64,000 nt of DNA from NCBI GenBank assembly GCA_963774415.1, contig CAVZEU010000003.1:930001-994000 (forward strand), given 5' to 3'. The notes below the pieces were generated by a model, which saw only the letters and a program-made list of their open reading frames with translations, had not been told where the DNA came from and made no database searches. Origin of the DNA: SZUA-36 sp963774415. Its GTDB lineage: Bacteria; Pseudomonadota; Gammaproteobacteria; Xanthomonadales; SZUA-36. The first letter of the stretch is position 1. Each line of letters opens with the position of its first letter. The position numbers and the translations under genes were made by a program. Of the stretch, positions 24,786 to 35,422 are shown one piece after another.

Positions 24786-26039
24786 TTAGCCCGAACCGGC
24801 ACAGGGCCTGACCGGGTCCGCGAATTCCTTGATCCAACGGCCGGACTTGATGACGCCGCAACAGGCGTTTCCGCGGAAATGGTACAGCCAGTGGTTCAGA
24901 TTGGGCGCGTCAATGACCGCGATATCGGCCCGGTAACCGGTCTCCAGCGAGCCTACGCGGTCCTCGAGGCGCAGCGCCCTGGCGGCATTGGTCGTTGCCC
25001 CGGTCAGCGCTTCCGCCGGGGTCATCTGCTGGTTGAGGCACGCCAGGGTCATGGCGAGCGGCAGGTGATAGCTCGGGGCGGAACCCGGGTTGAAGTCGGT
25101 CGCCACCGCCACGCGGACGCCGGCCTCCAGCAGGCGGCGTGCCGGCATGTACGCCTCGCGCAGGTACAGCGAGGCCAGCGGCAGGCTGACGGCGACGATG
25201 CCGGCTGCGGCCAGCGCCTCAATGCCCGCCGTGCTGACATACTCCAGGTGTTCCGCGGACACGGCGCCCATTTCCGCCGCCAGCCGGGCCCCGCCGCCAT
25301 CGCTCAACTGGTCCGCGTGCACCTTCAGGCCCAGTCCCAGGTCGGCCGCGGTTTGCAGTACTTTGCGCGCTTCGGCCGGGCTGAAAGCGCCCGCTTCCAC
25401 GAACACGTCGCAGAACCGCGCCAGCCCCCGCCGGGCGATCTCCGGCAACAAACGCTCCCGCAGCAGGGCGAGATAGGCGCCGCGGTCGTTACGGTGTTCA
25501 TCGGGTACGACGTGGGCGCCAAGGAAAGTGGCCACCAGGTCGACCGGATGGGCGCCGAGTTCGGCATAGATTTCCAGCAGCCGGATTTCGTTCTCGTAGT
25601 CGAGGCCGTAGCCGGATTTGCATTCCACGGTGGTCACGCCCAGGTCGAGCATGCCGTCGAGCGCGCGCCTGGCTTTGTCGAGCAGTGCATCCGTGGCGGC
25701 GGCCCGCGTGTGCTCGACCGTGTGGCGGATACCGCCGCCCGCCGCCGCGATTTCCTGGTAACTGCGCCCGGCGAGGCGCATGGCGAATTCGTCGCCCCGC
25801 CAGCCGCCGAAGCACAGGTGCGTGTGGCAATCGATGAGGCCGGGGACGACCAGGCGCCGCCCGCAATCGACGGCCCGCTCGTCCGCGTATTGACGCGGCA
25901 GGCGGGATTCGGGTCCCGCCCAGGCGATGCGGTCGTTGGCGATGACCAGCGCGGCCTCATCGACCAGCCCCGCGTCCTGCTGGGCCGCCGCGGCCGGGCA
26001 GGTGGCCAGTTGGGCGATATTGCGCAGGACGGTGGTCAA
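24786..26039 (-). CDS. hutI: Imidazolonepropionase
   Basis: 417 residues. HutI hydrolyses imidazolone-5-propionate to N-formimino-L-glutamate, step three of histidine breakdown. It is an amidohydrolase: metal ligands in LIDCHTHLCFGG, substrate loop TVECKSGYGLDYE, a further HADQLSDGGGARLA region, and ATDFNPGSAPS with the last metal-binding aspartate. The start is TTG at 26039, overlapping the hutH stop as TTGA, which implies coupled translation. No hutG or hutF is nearby. Confidence 0.96.
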   Translation of the reverse strand: MTTVLRNIAQLATCPAAAAQQDAGLVDEAALVIANDRIAWAGPESRLPRQYADERAVDCGRRLVVPGLIDCHTHLCFGGWRGDEFAMRLAGRSYQEIAAAGGGIRHTVEHTRAAATDALLDKARRALDGMLDLGVTTVECKSGYGLDYENEIRLLEIYAELGAHPVDLVATFLGAHVVPDEHRNDRGAYLALLRERLLPEIARRGLARFCDVFVEAGAFSPAEARKVLQTAADLGLGLKVHADQLSDGGGARLAAEMGAVSAEHLEYVSTAGIEALAAAGIVAVSLPLASLYLREAYMPARRLLEAGVRVAVATDFNPGSAPSYHLPLAMTLACLNQQMTPAEALTGATTNAARALRLEDRVGSLETGYRADIAVIDAPNLNHWLYHFRGNACCGVIKSGRWIKEFADPVRPCAGSG

Positions 26040-27544
26040 GCCAGGCGGCCCATCTCGGACTCGACGCGGTCGAGCAATGAGCCGTCACGCAGCAGACCGA
26101 CGCAGCGCTCGAGGTCGTTCCTGACCTCGTAGTCCTTGTCGGCGTGGGCAACATCGCGGCGCAACGCGCGATGGGCCAGCGCCACGCCCCGCCCCGGCAG
26201 CAGGGAACCCCGGAAATCAAGCGCCTGGGCCGCGGTCAGCAACTCCACCGCGAATACCCTTTCGACGTTGTGCAGCACCGCGAGCAGCTTGAAAGCACTG
26301 ATCGAGCCCATGCTGACATGGTCCTCCTGGCCGAGGCTGGTGGGAATCGAATCCACGCTGGCCGGGTGACACAGGACCTTGTTCTCGGATACCAGCGCTG
26401 CCGCCGTGTATTGTGGAATCATGAAGCCCGAGTTGACACCGGTGTCCTTCATCAGCAGCTTCGGCAGGCCGTCGTGTCCCTCGAGCAGCAGGTAGGTGCG
26501 GCGTTCGGATATGCTGGCGAACTCGGCCAGCGCGATCGCGGCGAAATCCATGGCCAGCGCCAGCGGCTGGCCGTGGAAATTGCCGCCCGACAGGATATCG
26601 CCGCCGGCAAACACCAGCGGGTTGTCCGTGACCGAATTCAATTCCGTTTCGACACAGTGCCGGGCGTAGTCCAGCGCATCGCGGCTGGCGCCGTGCACCT
26701 GCGGCACGCAACGCAGGCTGTAGGGGTCCTGCACCTTGCCGCAGTCGCGGTGGGAGGCGAGTATTTCGCTGTCTTCGAGCAGTTTGCGCACATTGGCCGC
26801 GACGGCCCGCTGTCCGGGGTGGGGCCGCAATTCGTGAATGCGCGCATCGAACGGCGCGGCGCTGCCCTGTAGAGCCTCCAGGCTCATCGCGGCCAGCAGG
26901 TCGGCCTCTCGCTGCAGCAACGAGGTGCGCTGCAGCACGAAGGCGGCGTAGGCGGCCATCAGCTGCGTGCCGTTGATCAGCGCCAGGCCGTCCTTGGCCT
27001 GCAGGCTGACAGGCTCGATGCCCTTGCGCTCCAGGGCGGCGAGGGAAGGCTCCTTGCCGCTCAGGTCCGCGGTCCAGACCTCGCCGCGGCCGATCAGCGG
27101 CAAACACATGTGCGCCAGCGGCGCCAGGTCGCCGGAGGCACCGACGCTGCCCCGGCTGGGTACCCACGGCAGGATGTCGTTGGCTTCGAGAGCCAGCAAT
27201 TGCCGGAAAGTCGGCTCGGAAACACCCGAATAGCCCAAAGCCAGTGAATGGATCTTCAGCTGTAACATCAAGCGGGTAATCTCGGGCGGTACCGGCTCAC
27301 CGACGCCGCAGGCGTGGCTCAAGAGGATGTTCTGCTGCAGTGTGGCGAGTTCGTCGGTGGAGATACGCTGGTTCGCCAGCGCCCCGAAGCCGGTGTTGAT
27401 TCCGTAATGCGGTTTGCCGTCGAGCAGCGCCTTTTCGACGATATCGCGCGAACGGCTGACCGCGCCGTGAGCTGCGCGCAGGCGCTGCATGCTGGCGTCG
27501 AGGTCGGCACGAAGGTGCGCGAGGCGCATTTGGGGGGCGGACAT
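26036..27544 (-). CDS. hutH: Histidine ammonia-lyase
   Basis: 502 residues. HutH converts L-histidine to urocanate and ammonia. The Ala-Ser-Gly triad that cyclises to the MIO cofactor is at 136-138 in GSVGASGDLAPLAH. HYGINTGFGALAN near residue 46 is the conserved N-terminal motif. It lies five bases after hutU and overlaps hutI. Confidence 0.97.
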   Translation of the reverse strand: MSAPQMRLAHLRADLDASMQRLRAAHGAVSRSRDIVEKALLDGKPHYGINTGFGALANQRISTDELATLQQNILLSHACGVGEPVPPEITRLMLQLKIHSLALGYSGVSEPTFRQLLALEANDILPWVPSRGSVGASGDLAPLAHMCLPLIGRGEVWTADLSGKEPSLAALERKGIEPVSLQAKDGLALINGTQLMAAYAAFVLQRTSLLQREADLLAAMSLEALQGSAAPFDARIHELRPHPGQRAVAANVRKLLEDSEILASHRDCGKVQDPYSLRCVPQVHGASRDALDYARHCVETELNSVTDNPLVFAGGDILSGGNFHGQPLALAMDFAAIALAEFASISERRTYLLLEGHDGLPKLLMKDTGVNSGFMIPQYTAAALVSENKVLCHPASVDSIPTSLGQEDHVSMGSISAFKLLAVLHNVERVFAVELLTAAQALDFRGSLLPGRGVALAHRALRRDVAHADKDYEVRNDLERCVGLLRDGSLLDRVESEMGRLA

Positions 27545-27549
27545 GTTCT

Positions 27550-29208
27550 TCAGCCGTTGATCATCGGCAGATCGACACCGCGTTCGTTGGCGATGTCGAC
27601 CGCGTCGGTATAGCCGGCATCAGCGTGGCGCATCACGCCGGTGCCGGGGTCGGCCGTCAACACCCGCTGCAGGCGCTCGTCGGCCTGCTCGGTACCGTCG
27701 GCCACGCAGACCATGCCGGCGTGCAGCGAATAGCCGATGCCGACGCCGCCGCCGTGGTGGATCGAGACCCAGCTCGCACCGCAGGCGGTGTTGAGCATCG
27801 CGTTCAGCAGCGGCCAGTCGGCGATCGCGTCCGAGCCGTCCCGCATCGCCTCGGTCTCGCGATTGGGAGAGGCGACCGAGCCGGTGTCGAGGTGGTCCCG
27901 CCCGATCACGATGGGCGCCTTGATCCTGCCCTCGCGGACCAGTTGGTTGAACCTGAGCGCGGCGCGGTCGCGCTCGCCGTATTCCAGCCAGCAAATCCGC
28001 GCCGGCAGTCCCTGGAACTGGATTTGCCGGCGCGCCTTTTCGATCCAGCGCCGTAATGCCCGTTTCTCCGGGAACAGGTCGAGGATGGCCTCGTCGGTGA
28101 CGCCGATGTCGGCGGGATCACCGGACAGGGCGGCCCAGCGGAACGGCCCCGCACCGCGGCAGAACAGCGGCCGGATGTAGGCGGGCACGAATCCGGGGTA
28201 GTCGAAGGCTTCTTTCATGCCCCGCTGGTCGGCAACCTGTCCGCGCAGGTTGTTGCCGTAGTCGAAACAGACGGCGCCGCGCGCCTGCAGTTCCAGGATC
28301 GCGCGTACATGGCGCACCATGGAGTCGAGCACCGCGTCGTCATAGGCCTGCGGGTCGGATTGCCGCAGCCGGGCGGCTTCGTCCAGCGAATAGCCCGCCG
28401 GTATATAGCCTTCGCGCAAATCGTGGGCGGACGTCTGGTCCGTGATGATATCGGGCACCAAGCCCCTGCTTACCAGTTCGGGCATGATTTCGGCGATATT
28501 GCCGATGAGACCGACCGAGACCGGGGCGTCGGCGTCGGCGATGATCCCGAGCGCCGTATCCAGCTTGTCGGTCATGCGGTCGCAATAGCCGCTGTCGACC
28601 CGCCGCCGGATGCGCTCCGGGTCGACCTCCACGGCCAGGCAGTGACCCTCGTTCATCGTCACCGCCAGCGGCTGTGCGCCGCCCATGCCGCCGAGACCGG
28701 CGGTCACCGTCAGGGTGCCGCGCAGGCTGCCATTGAACTGCTGCCGTGCGCACTCTGCGAAGGTCTCGTAGGTGCCCTGGACGATACCCTGGGAGCCGAT
28801 ATAGATCCACGAGCCCGCGGTCATCTGGCCGTACATGGTCAGGCCCTTCGCCTCCAGGTCCCGGAACACCTCCCACGTTCCCCAGCGCGGAACCAGGTTG
28901 GCATTGGCGATGAGGACACGCGGCGCGGCTTCGTGCGTGCGGAACACGCCCACCGGCTTGCCGCTCTGGATCAGCAGGGTTTCGTCGTTTTCCAGCCGTT
29001 GCAACGTCGTGATGATACGCTCCAGGCAGGCCTGGTTGCGGGCCGCCTTGCCGGTTCCGCCGTAGACGATGAGTTGCTCCGGCTTCTCCGCCACGTCGGG
29101 ATCCAGGTTGTTCATCAGCATGCGCAAGGCGGCTTCCTGGTGCCAGCCCTTGCAGGAGATACGAGTGCCGGTGGGTGCTTTAATGGTGTTTTTGGTTGCT
29201 TTCTTCAC
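27550..29208 (-). CDS. hutU: Urocanate hydratase
   Basis: 552 residues (family about 555). HutU adds water to urocanate using tightly bound NAD to give imidazolone propionate. Seen: RMLMNNLDPDVAEKPEQLIVYGGTGKAARN split across the N-terminal motif, GGMGGAQPLAVTMN as the NAD-site glycine motif near residue 175, and the catalytic-region cysteine in RPLFCRGAGPFRWAALSGD. The start is GTG at 29208 without a clear ribosome site. First gene of hutUHI; no HutC regulator is in view. Confidence 0.96.
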   Translation of the reverse strand: MKKATKNTIKAPTGTRISCKGWHQEAALRMLMNNLDPDVAEKPEQLIVYGGTGKAARNQACLERIITTLQRLENDETLLIQSGKPVGVFRTHEAAPRVLIANANLVPRWGTWEVFRDLEAKGLTMYGQMTAGSWIYIGSQGIVQGTYETFAECARQQFNGSLRGTLTVTAGLGGMGGAQPLAVTMNEGHCLAVEVDPERIRRRVDSGYCDRMTDKLDTALGIIADADAPVSVGLIGNIAEIMPELVSRGLVPDIITDQTSAHDLREGYIPAGYSLDEAARLRQSDPQAYDDAVLDSMVRHVRAILELQARGAVCFDYGNNLRGQVADQRGMKEAFDYPGFVPAYIRPLFCRGAGPFRWAALSGDPADIGVTDEAILDLFPEKRALRRWIEKARRQIQFQGLPARICWLEYGERDRAALRFNQLVREGRIKAPIVIGRDHLDTGSVASPNRETEAMRDGSDAIADWPLLNAMLNTACGASWVSIHHGGGVGIGYSLHAGMVCVADGTEQADERLQRVLTADPGTGVMRHADAGYTDAVDIANERGVDLPMING

Positions 29209-29298
29209 GCTACAGTCGATATGCTTACCTGGATTGTCGGGATTATAGCAGCGAAAGCCGTTGCAGCCGTTACAGCCGCTCGTACAGCCGGGGCCAGA

Positions 29299-29799
29299 AT
29301 GCGTGTAAAGATCAAACCCAGGTCAGGATTTCTGATCGTATTTGCCTGCTCTGCAATATTGCTGGGTTTTGCCCTCTATCAACAGCACGCCGAGTACCTC
29401 GAGCCGTGCCCGTTGTGTGTTTTCCAGCGCGTGGCGTTCATCTGGATGGGCCTCTTTGCGCTCGTGGCGGTGCTGCACAACCCCGCCCGGACGGGCCAGC
29501 GGGTTTACGGCGTACTGGTCATCGGCGGCGCGGTGTTTGGCGCCTCGGTCGCCGGACGCCACATTTGGATGCAGCACCTGCCGGCGGACCGGGTACCGGA
29601 ATGTGGCCCCGGCCTGAACTACATGTTGCAGAACTTCCCGCTGATGGAAGCGCTCAAGTCGGTATTCAAGGGCTCCGGCAGCTGCGCCGAGCAAAAGTGG
29701 GTCTGGCTGGGTTTGAGTATGCCGGAATGGACGCTGATCTGGTACGTGGGTTTGAGTTTGTTGATCCTGTGGGTCCTGCTGCGGGGCGGAGCACGCTGA
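29299..29799 (+). CDS. dsbB: Disulfide bond formation protein B
   Basis: 166 residues (E. coli 176). DsbB reoxidises periplasmic DsbA and passes electrons to quinone. Four membrane helices can be traced. Redox pairs are present: CPLC near residues 37-40 in the first periplasmic loop, and cysteines in PECGPG and GSCAEQ in the second. A start at 29220 would add 26 residues that read a repetitive AAKAVAAVTAARTAGA; 29299 is preferred. Divergent from hutU. Confidence 0.93.
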   Translation: MRVKIKPRSGFLIVFACSAILLGFALYQQHAEYLEPCPLCVFQRVAFIWMGLFALVAVLHNPARTGQRVYGVLVIGGAVFGASVAGRHIWMQHLPADRVPECGPGLNYMLQNFPLMEALKSVFKGSGSCAEQKWVWLGLSMPEWTLIWYVGLSLLILWVLLRGGAR

Positions 29800-29809
29800 C
29801 GTGGGTGGC

Positions 29810-31198
29810 ATGAAAGAAGCACCGAAGGCCGGCGCAACGGCCGCGGCCGGTTCCGACTGGACGCCGGAATCCTGGCGCAGCCGCAAGGCCGAACAACAGG
29901 CCCGGTACGGCGACCCGGATGCGCTGCAGGCGGCGCTCGACGTCTTGTCGACGATGCCGCCGCTGGTTACCTCCTGGGAAATATTCTCACTGCGCGAACA
30001 GATCGCGCAGGCGCAGGCCGGCCAGCGCTTCTTTCTGCAGGGCGGCGATTGCGCGGAAAACTTTTCGGAGTGCAACTCCGAGGTCATCACCAACCGCCTT
30101 AAAGTGCTGCTGCAAATGAGCCTGACGCTGATCCAGGGCCTGCAAAAACCGGTCGTCAGGGTCGGGCGTTTCGCCGGGCAGTACGCGAAGCCGCGCTCTT
30201 CCGATACCGAAACCAGGGAAGGGCTCTCGCTGCCCAGCTACCGCGGCGATTTGGTCAATTCGCTGGAGTTCAACGCCGCCGCCCGCGAACCGGACCCGCG
30301 GCGCCTGCTGCAGGCGCACGCCAATTCCGCGATGACGATGAACTTCGTGCGGGCGTTGGTGGACGGGGGCTTCGCCGACCTGCACCACCCCGAGTACTGG
30401 AACCTGAGCTGGGTCGAGCACTCACCGCTGGCGGAGGTGTTCCAGCGCCTGGCGGACAGTATCGGCCGTTCCGTCAAGTTCATGGAAACGGTCTCCGGGC
30501 GCAAGGCGGGCAGCGTCAAACGGGTGGAGTTCTACACGTCGCACGAAGCGCTGCACCTGCCGTATGAACAGGCCGTGACACGCCAGGTCCCGAGACAGAC
30601 GGGCTGGTTCAACCTGTCGACGCATTTTCCGTGGATCGGAATGCGCACCGCGGCGTTGGAGGGTGCCCACGTCGAATACTTTCGCGGCATCAGCAACCCG
30701 ATCGGGATCAAGGTCGGCCCCGCTGCCACCATTGATCATGTCCGGCAGCTCCTGCGGGTCCTGAATCCCAACAACGAACCCGGCCGCATGGTGCTGATTC
30801 ACCGTCTTGGCGCGGAGCGGATCGAAAGCCTCCTGCCGCCGCTGATCGAGGCCGTCAAGGACAGCGGCTCACCGGTATTGTGGGTTTGTGATCCCATGCA
30901 CGGCAACACCGAGACCGTGGCTTCCGGCATCAAGACGCGCCGCTTCCGCAACATCATGAAGGAAACGGAGTTGGCCATCGAATTGCACCATGTGCACGGC
31001 TCGCATCTCGGCGGGATTCACCTGGAGTTGACCGGCGAGAACGTTACCGAATGTACCGGCGGCGCGCGCAACCTGCGTGAAATTGACCTGCGCCGCGCCT
31101 ACAAGACGATGGTCGATCCGCGTCTGAACTACGAACAGGCACTGGAACTCGCCATGCTCATCGTGCACAAGTTCGATTCGCTGGCGCAGAATACCTGA
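29810..31198 (+). CDS. 3-deoxy-7-phosphoheptulonate synthase, class II
   Basis: 462 residues. This enzyme joins phosphoenolpyruvate and erythrose 4-phosphate, the first step of aromatic amino-acid synthesis. It is the class II (plant/mycobacterial) type, not AroFGH: FFLQGGDCAENFSE near the N-terminus, VGRFAGQYAKPRS, SHEALHLPYEQA, and CDPMHGNTE and HVHGSHLGGIHLE for metal and substrate. ATG 29810 is used; a GTG lies nine bases upstream. It starts 10 bp after dsbB and may be co-transcribed. Confidence 0.95.
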   Translation: MKEAPKAGATAAAGSDWTPESWRSRKAEQQARYGDPDALQAALDVLSTMPPLVTSWEIFSLREQIAQAQAGQRFFLQGGDCAENFSECNSEVITNRLKVLLQMSLTLIQGLQKPVVRVGRFAGQYAKPRSSDTETREGLSLPSYRGDLVNSLEFNAAAREPDPRRLLQAHANSAMTMNFVRALVDGGFADLHHPEYWNLSWVEHSPLAEVFQRLADSIGRSVKFMETVSGRKAGSVKRVEFYTSHEALHLPYEQAVTRQVPRQTGWFNLSTHFPWIGMRTAALEGAHVEYFRGISNPIGIKVGPAATIDHVRQLLRVLNPNNEPGRMVLIHRLGAERIESLLPPLIEAVKDSGSPVLWVCDPMHGNTETVASGIKTRRFRNIMKETELAIELHHVHGSHLGGIHLELTGENVTECTGGARNLREIDLRRAYKTMVDPRLNYEQALELAMLIVHKFDSLAQNT

Positions 31199-31212
31199 GA
31201 CGCTGAAAGTAA

Positions 31213-31225
31213 AGCCCGTCCCGGG

Positions 31226-31227
<2 letters not shown>
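31213..31227. terminator. Short hairpin between convergent DAHP synthase and typA
   Basis: AGCCCG-TCC-CGGGCT forms a 6-bp stem in the 27-bp gap and touches the typA stop codon. The plus side runs into AGTCGCTTTT and the minus side into TTTACTTTC, so it may act weakly in both directions. Confidence 0.4.
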
Positions 31228-33058
<1,831 letters not shown>

Positions 33059-33153
33059 GGTGTTCGTTTACCAAATGCGGGCGCGCGCACGTTACACGGT
33101 TTGCTGCCGCGGCGCAATGTGATTCGTCAAAAATTCAAGAAGATAAGGTGATA

Positions 33154-34245
33154 CTAGCCGATCTGGAAGCCGAGGGCCGCGGCCTGGCCATCCGCGTCCG
33201 CGGCCACGCGACAGGCGCTGAATTCGTGGCGCGGCGGATAGGCGGCGCGCAGCGGGTCGATATTGACCGGGCCGCCGGCATTGCGGGCCAGTCCGGCGCG
33301 CAGCGCGGCGTCGTCGCGCGCCACCGGGCAACTGGCCATGACGGCCTGTTCCAGGGTCTCGTGTGCCGGCCCGGCGGCGCCATCCAGCGCCCGGGCCGGC
33401 GGCGGGGCCGCGAGAAGGGAGAACGCGCCGCAAAACGAATCGTAGATCATGCGCGTGCCCGCCTGCCTGCCCTCGACGCTGTAACCGGCCACGTGCGGCG
33501 TCCCGACGCAGACGGCCTCGAGGAGTTCGGCCGCAACCAGTGGTTCGTCGGGCCACACGTCCAGCGCCGCGTGCAGCCTGCCGCCCCGGAGGCGTCCCAG
33601 CAGGGCAGGTGCGTCGACGACGCCGCCGCGCGAGGTATTGACCAGCAGCGCGCCGCGGCGCAAGCGCTCGAGCCTCGCCGGGCCGAACAGGCGCCGCGTC
33701 GGGTAGGGCCCCGAGCCCGTCAGCGGCACGTGCAGGCTGATGATGTCGCTGTCGCAGGCGTGATCCATGTCGACCAGGCCGCTTTGCCCCGCATCGCGCA
33801 GCGGTGGGTCGCAGGCGGCAACCGCAACACCGAGGGCGGTGAGAAGCCGCTGCAGCCGGCCGCCGACATTGCCGCGGCCGATAATCCCGACCTGCTGGTC
33901 CGGCAGCCGCTTCCCGAGCCGGTCGCAGGCCAGCCACATCATGGCCAGTGCGTATTGGGATGCGGCGTCGGCATTGCAGCCCGGCGCGTGCGCCCAGGCG
34001 ATGCCCTGCGTCTCCAGCCAATCAGTGTCCAGGTGGTCCACGCCGATCGTGGCGCTGCCGACGAAACGCACGGCGGTGCCTTCGAGCAAAGACGGGCCGA
34101 CCCGCGTGACGGAGCGCACCAGCAGGACATCGGCGTCTTTGAGGTCGGACCGCGAGATGGCCCGGCCCCGCAAGCGCCGCACTTCGCCGTGGTGGCCGAA
34201 AGTCTCGTCGAGCAGTGGCATATTTTCGTCGGCGACGATGTTCAT
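33154..34245 (-). CDS. pdxB: Erythronate-4-phosphate dehydrogenase
   Basis: 363 residues (E. coli 378). PdxB oxidises 4-phosphoerythronate in the DXP-dependent pyridoxal phosphate pathway. MNIVADENMPLLDETFG is the family start, so ATG 34245 is preferred to one at 34260. The NAD site VGIIGRGNVGGRL lies near residues 118-130; NTSRGGVVD and the GTPHVAGYSVEG segment with the catalytic histidine follow. The C-terminus is low in similarity but of usual length. PdxB points to Gammaproteobacteria. Confidence 0.94.
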   Translation of the reverse strand: MNIVADENMPLLDETFGHHGEVRRLRGRAISRSDLKDADVLLVRSVTRVGPSLLEGTAVRFVGSATIGVDHLDTDWLETQGIAWAHAPGCNADAASQYALAMMWLACDRLGKRLPDQQVGIIGRGNVGGRLQRLLTALGVAVAACDPPLRDAGQSGLVDMDHACDSDIISLHVPLTGSGPYPTRRLFGPARLERLRRGALLVNTSRGGVVDAPALLGRLRGGRLHAALDVWPDEPLVAAELLEAVCVGTPHVAGYSVEGRQAGTRMIYDSFCGAFSLLAAPPPARALDGAAGPAHETLEQAVMASCPVARDDAALRAGLARNAGGPVNIDPLRAAYPPRHEFSACRVAADADGQAAALGFQIG

Positions 34246-34354
34246 GACTTCTGTCGGCACTCAGGTTCCGGGGGATTTGCAAAAGCGGCCATTTTGTTGG
34301 CAAATGCACCCATTTTTAACGCCAATTACGGGACCCTCCAATGGCGTTTTCAGG

Positions 34355-34360
34355 TACAAT
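34355..34360 (+). promoter_or_regulatory. Candidate -10 element for mdh-prpBCD
   Basis: TACAAT in GGTACAATGATAC lies 82 bp before the mdh ATG in the gap shared with divergent pdxB. No convincing -35 hexamer is seen at the right distance, so an activator may be needed or this may not be the true promoter. Confidence 0.35.
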
Positions 34361-34441
34361 GATACAGATCATTCGGGGTGCGGGTAAGGCACCGTTTCGG
34401 TATCCGCAGCGCACCCGTCAACCAGCTTCAAGGAGCGTACG

Positions 34442-35422
34442 ATGAAACAACCCGTGAGAGTCGCGATCACCGGTGCCGCCGGCCAGATCGGCTACCAATT
34501 ATGCTTCAGAATTGCCGCTGGCGACATGCTGGGGCCGGAGCAGCCCGTTATCCTGCAGTTGCTGGAAATCCCTCCCGCCATGGGTGCGCTGGAGGGCGTT
34601 GTCATGGAGTTGAAAGATGCCGCGCTGCCGCTGCTGCGGGACATCGTCTTCAGCGACGACGCCGACGTTGCCTTCAAAGACACGGACTATGCCCTGCTGG
34701 TGGGCGCCAAGCCGCGCGGCCCCGGCATGGAACGTTCCGATCTGCTGGCGGCCAACGGCCGGATTTTCGGGCCCCAGGGCGAAGCCCTGAACCGCCACGC
34801 CAGCCGCGAAGTCAAGGTGCTCGTGGTCGGCAACCCGGCCAACACGAATGCGCTGATCGCCCAGTCGCACGCACCGGACCTGAAGGCGCGAAACTTTACC
34901 GCCATGACCCGTCTCGACCACAACCGCTCGAAAGCCCAACTGGCTGAAAAGACCGGCATACACCACAGCGAGGTCATGAAGATGGTTGTCTGGGGCAATC
35001 ACTCCTCGACCCAGTACCCCGATATCAGCCATGCCGAGATCGGCAGCCATGCCGCTACCGACCTGATCGCGCAGGATTGGTATCGCGAGGTTTTCATACC
35101 CACCGTGCAGCAACGCGGCGCCGCGATCATCAAAGCCCGCGGCGCCTCCAGCGCCGCTTCGGCCGCGTCGGCGGCGATCGACCACATGCATGACTGGGCG
35201 CTGGGCAGTGCCGAGGACGATTGGGTGTCGATGGCCGTGCCGGCCGACGGCAGCTACGGTATCGAGCCCGGCGTCATTTATTCCTACCCGTGCGTGTGCC
35301 GCGGCGGAGACTACGAGATCGTCCAGGACCTCGTTGTCGACGACTTCAGCCGCGAGCGCATGGATGCGACCGCCGCGGAGTTGCGTGAAGAACGCGCGGC
35401 CGTGGAGAGCCTGCTGGCCTGA
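34442..35422 (+). CDS. mdh: Malate dehydrogenase (NAD), cytoplasmic-MDH-like type
   Basis: 326 residues, longer than the 312 of E. coli and of the type common in Xanthomonas and Burkholderia. It interconverts malate and oxaloacetate. Nucleotide site AITGAAGQIGYQL (8-20); VVMELKDAALP; VVGNPANTNAL; TRLDHNRSKAQLA with substrate arginine/aspartate; catalytic histidine in VWGNHSSTQYPD. AAGGAG lies 8 nt before the ATG. The stop overlaps prpB (TGATG), tying it to the methylcitrate cycle. Confidence 0.96.
   Translation: MKQPVRVAITGAAGQIGYQLCFRIAAGDMLGPEQPVILQLLEIPPAMGALEGVVMELKDAALPLLRDIVFSDDADVAFKDTDYALLVGAKPRGPGMERSDLLAANGRIFGPQGEALNRHASREVKVLVVGNPANTNALIAQSHAPDLKARNFTAMTRLDHNRSKAQLAEKTGIHHSEVMKMVVWGNHSSTQYPDISHAEIGSHAATDLIAQDWYREVFIPTVQQRGAAIIKARGASSAASAASAAIDHMHDWALGSAEDDWVSMAVPADGSYGIEPGVIYSYPCVCRGGDYEIVQDLVVDDFSRERMDATAAELREERAAVESLLA

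Noticed and set aside
28309..29298. Upstream extension of the dsbB frame to 28309
   Set aside because: It runs antisense through hutU; only the part from 29299 (perhaps 29220) looks like DsbB.
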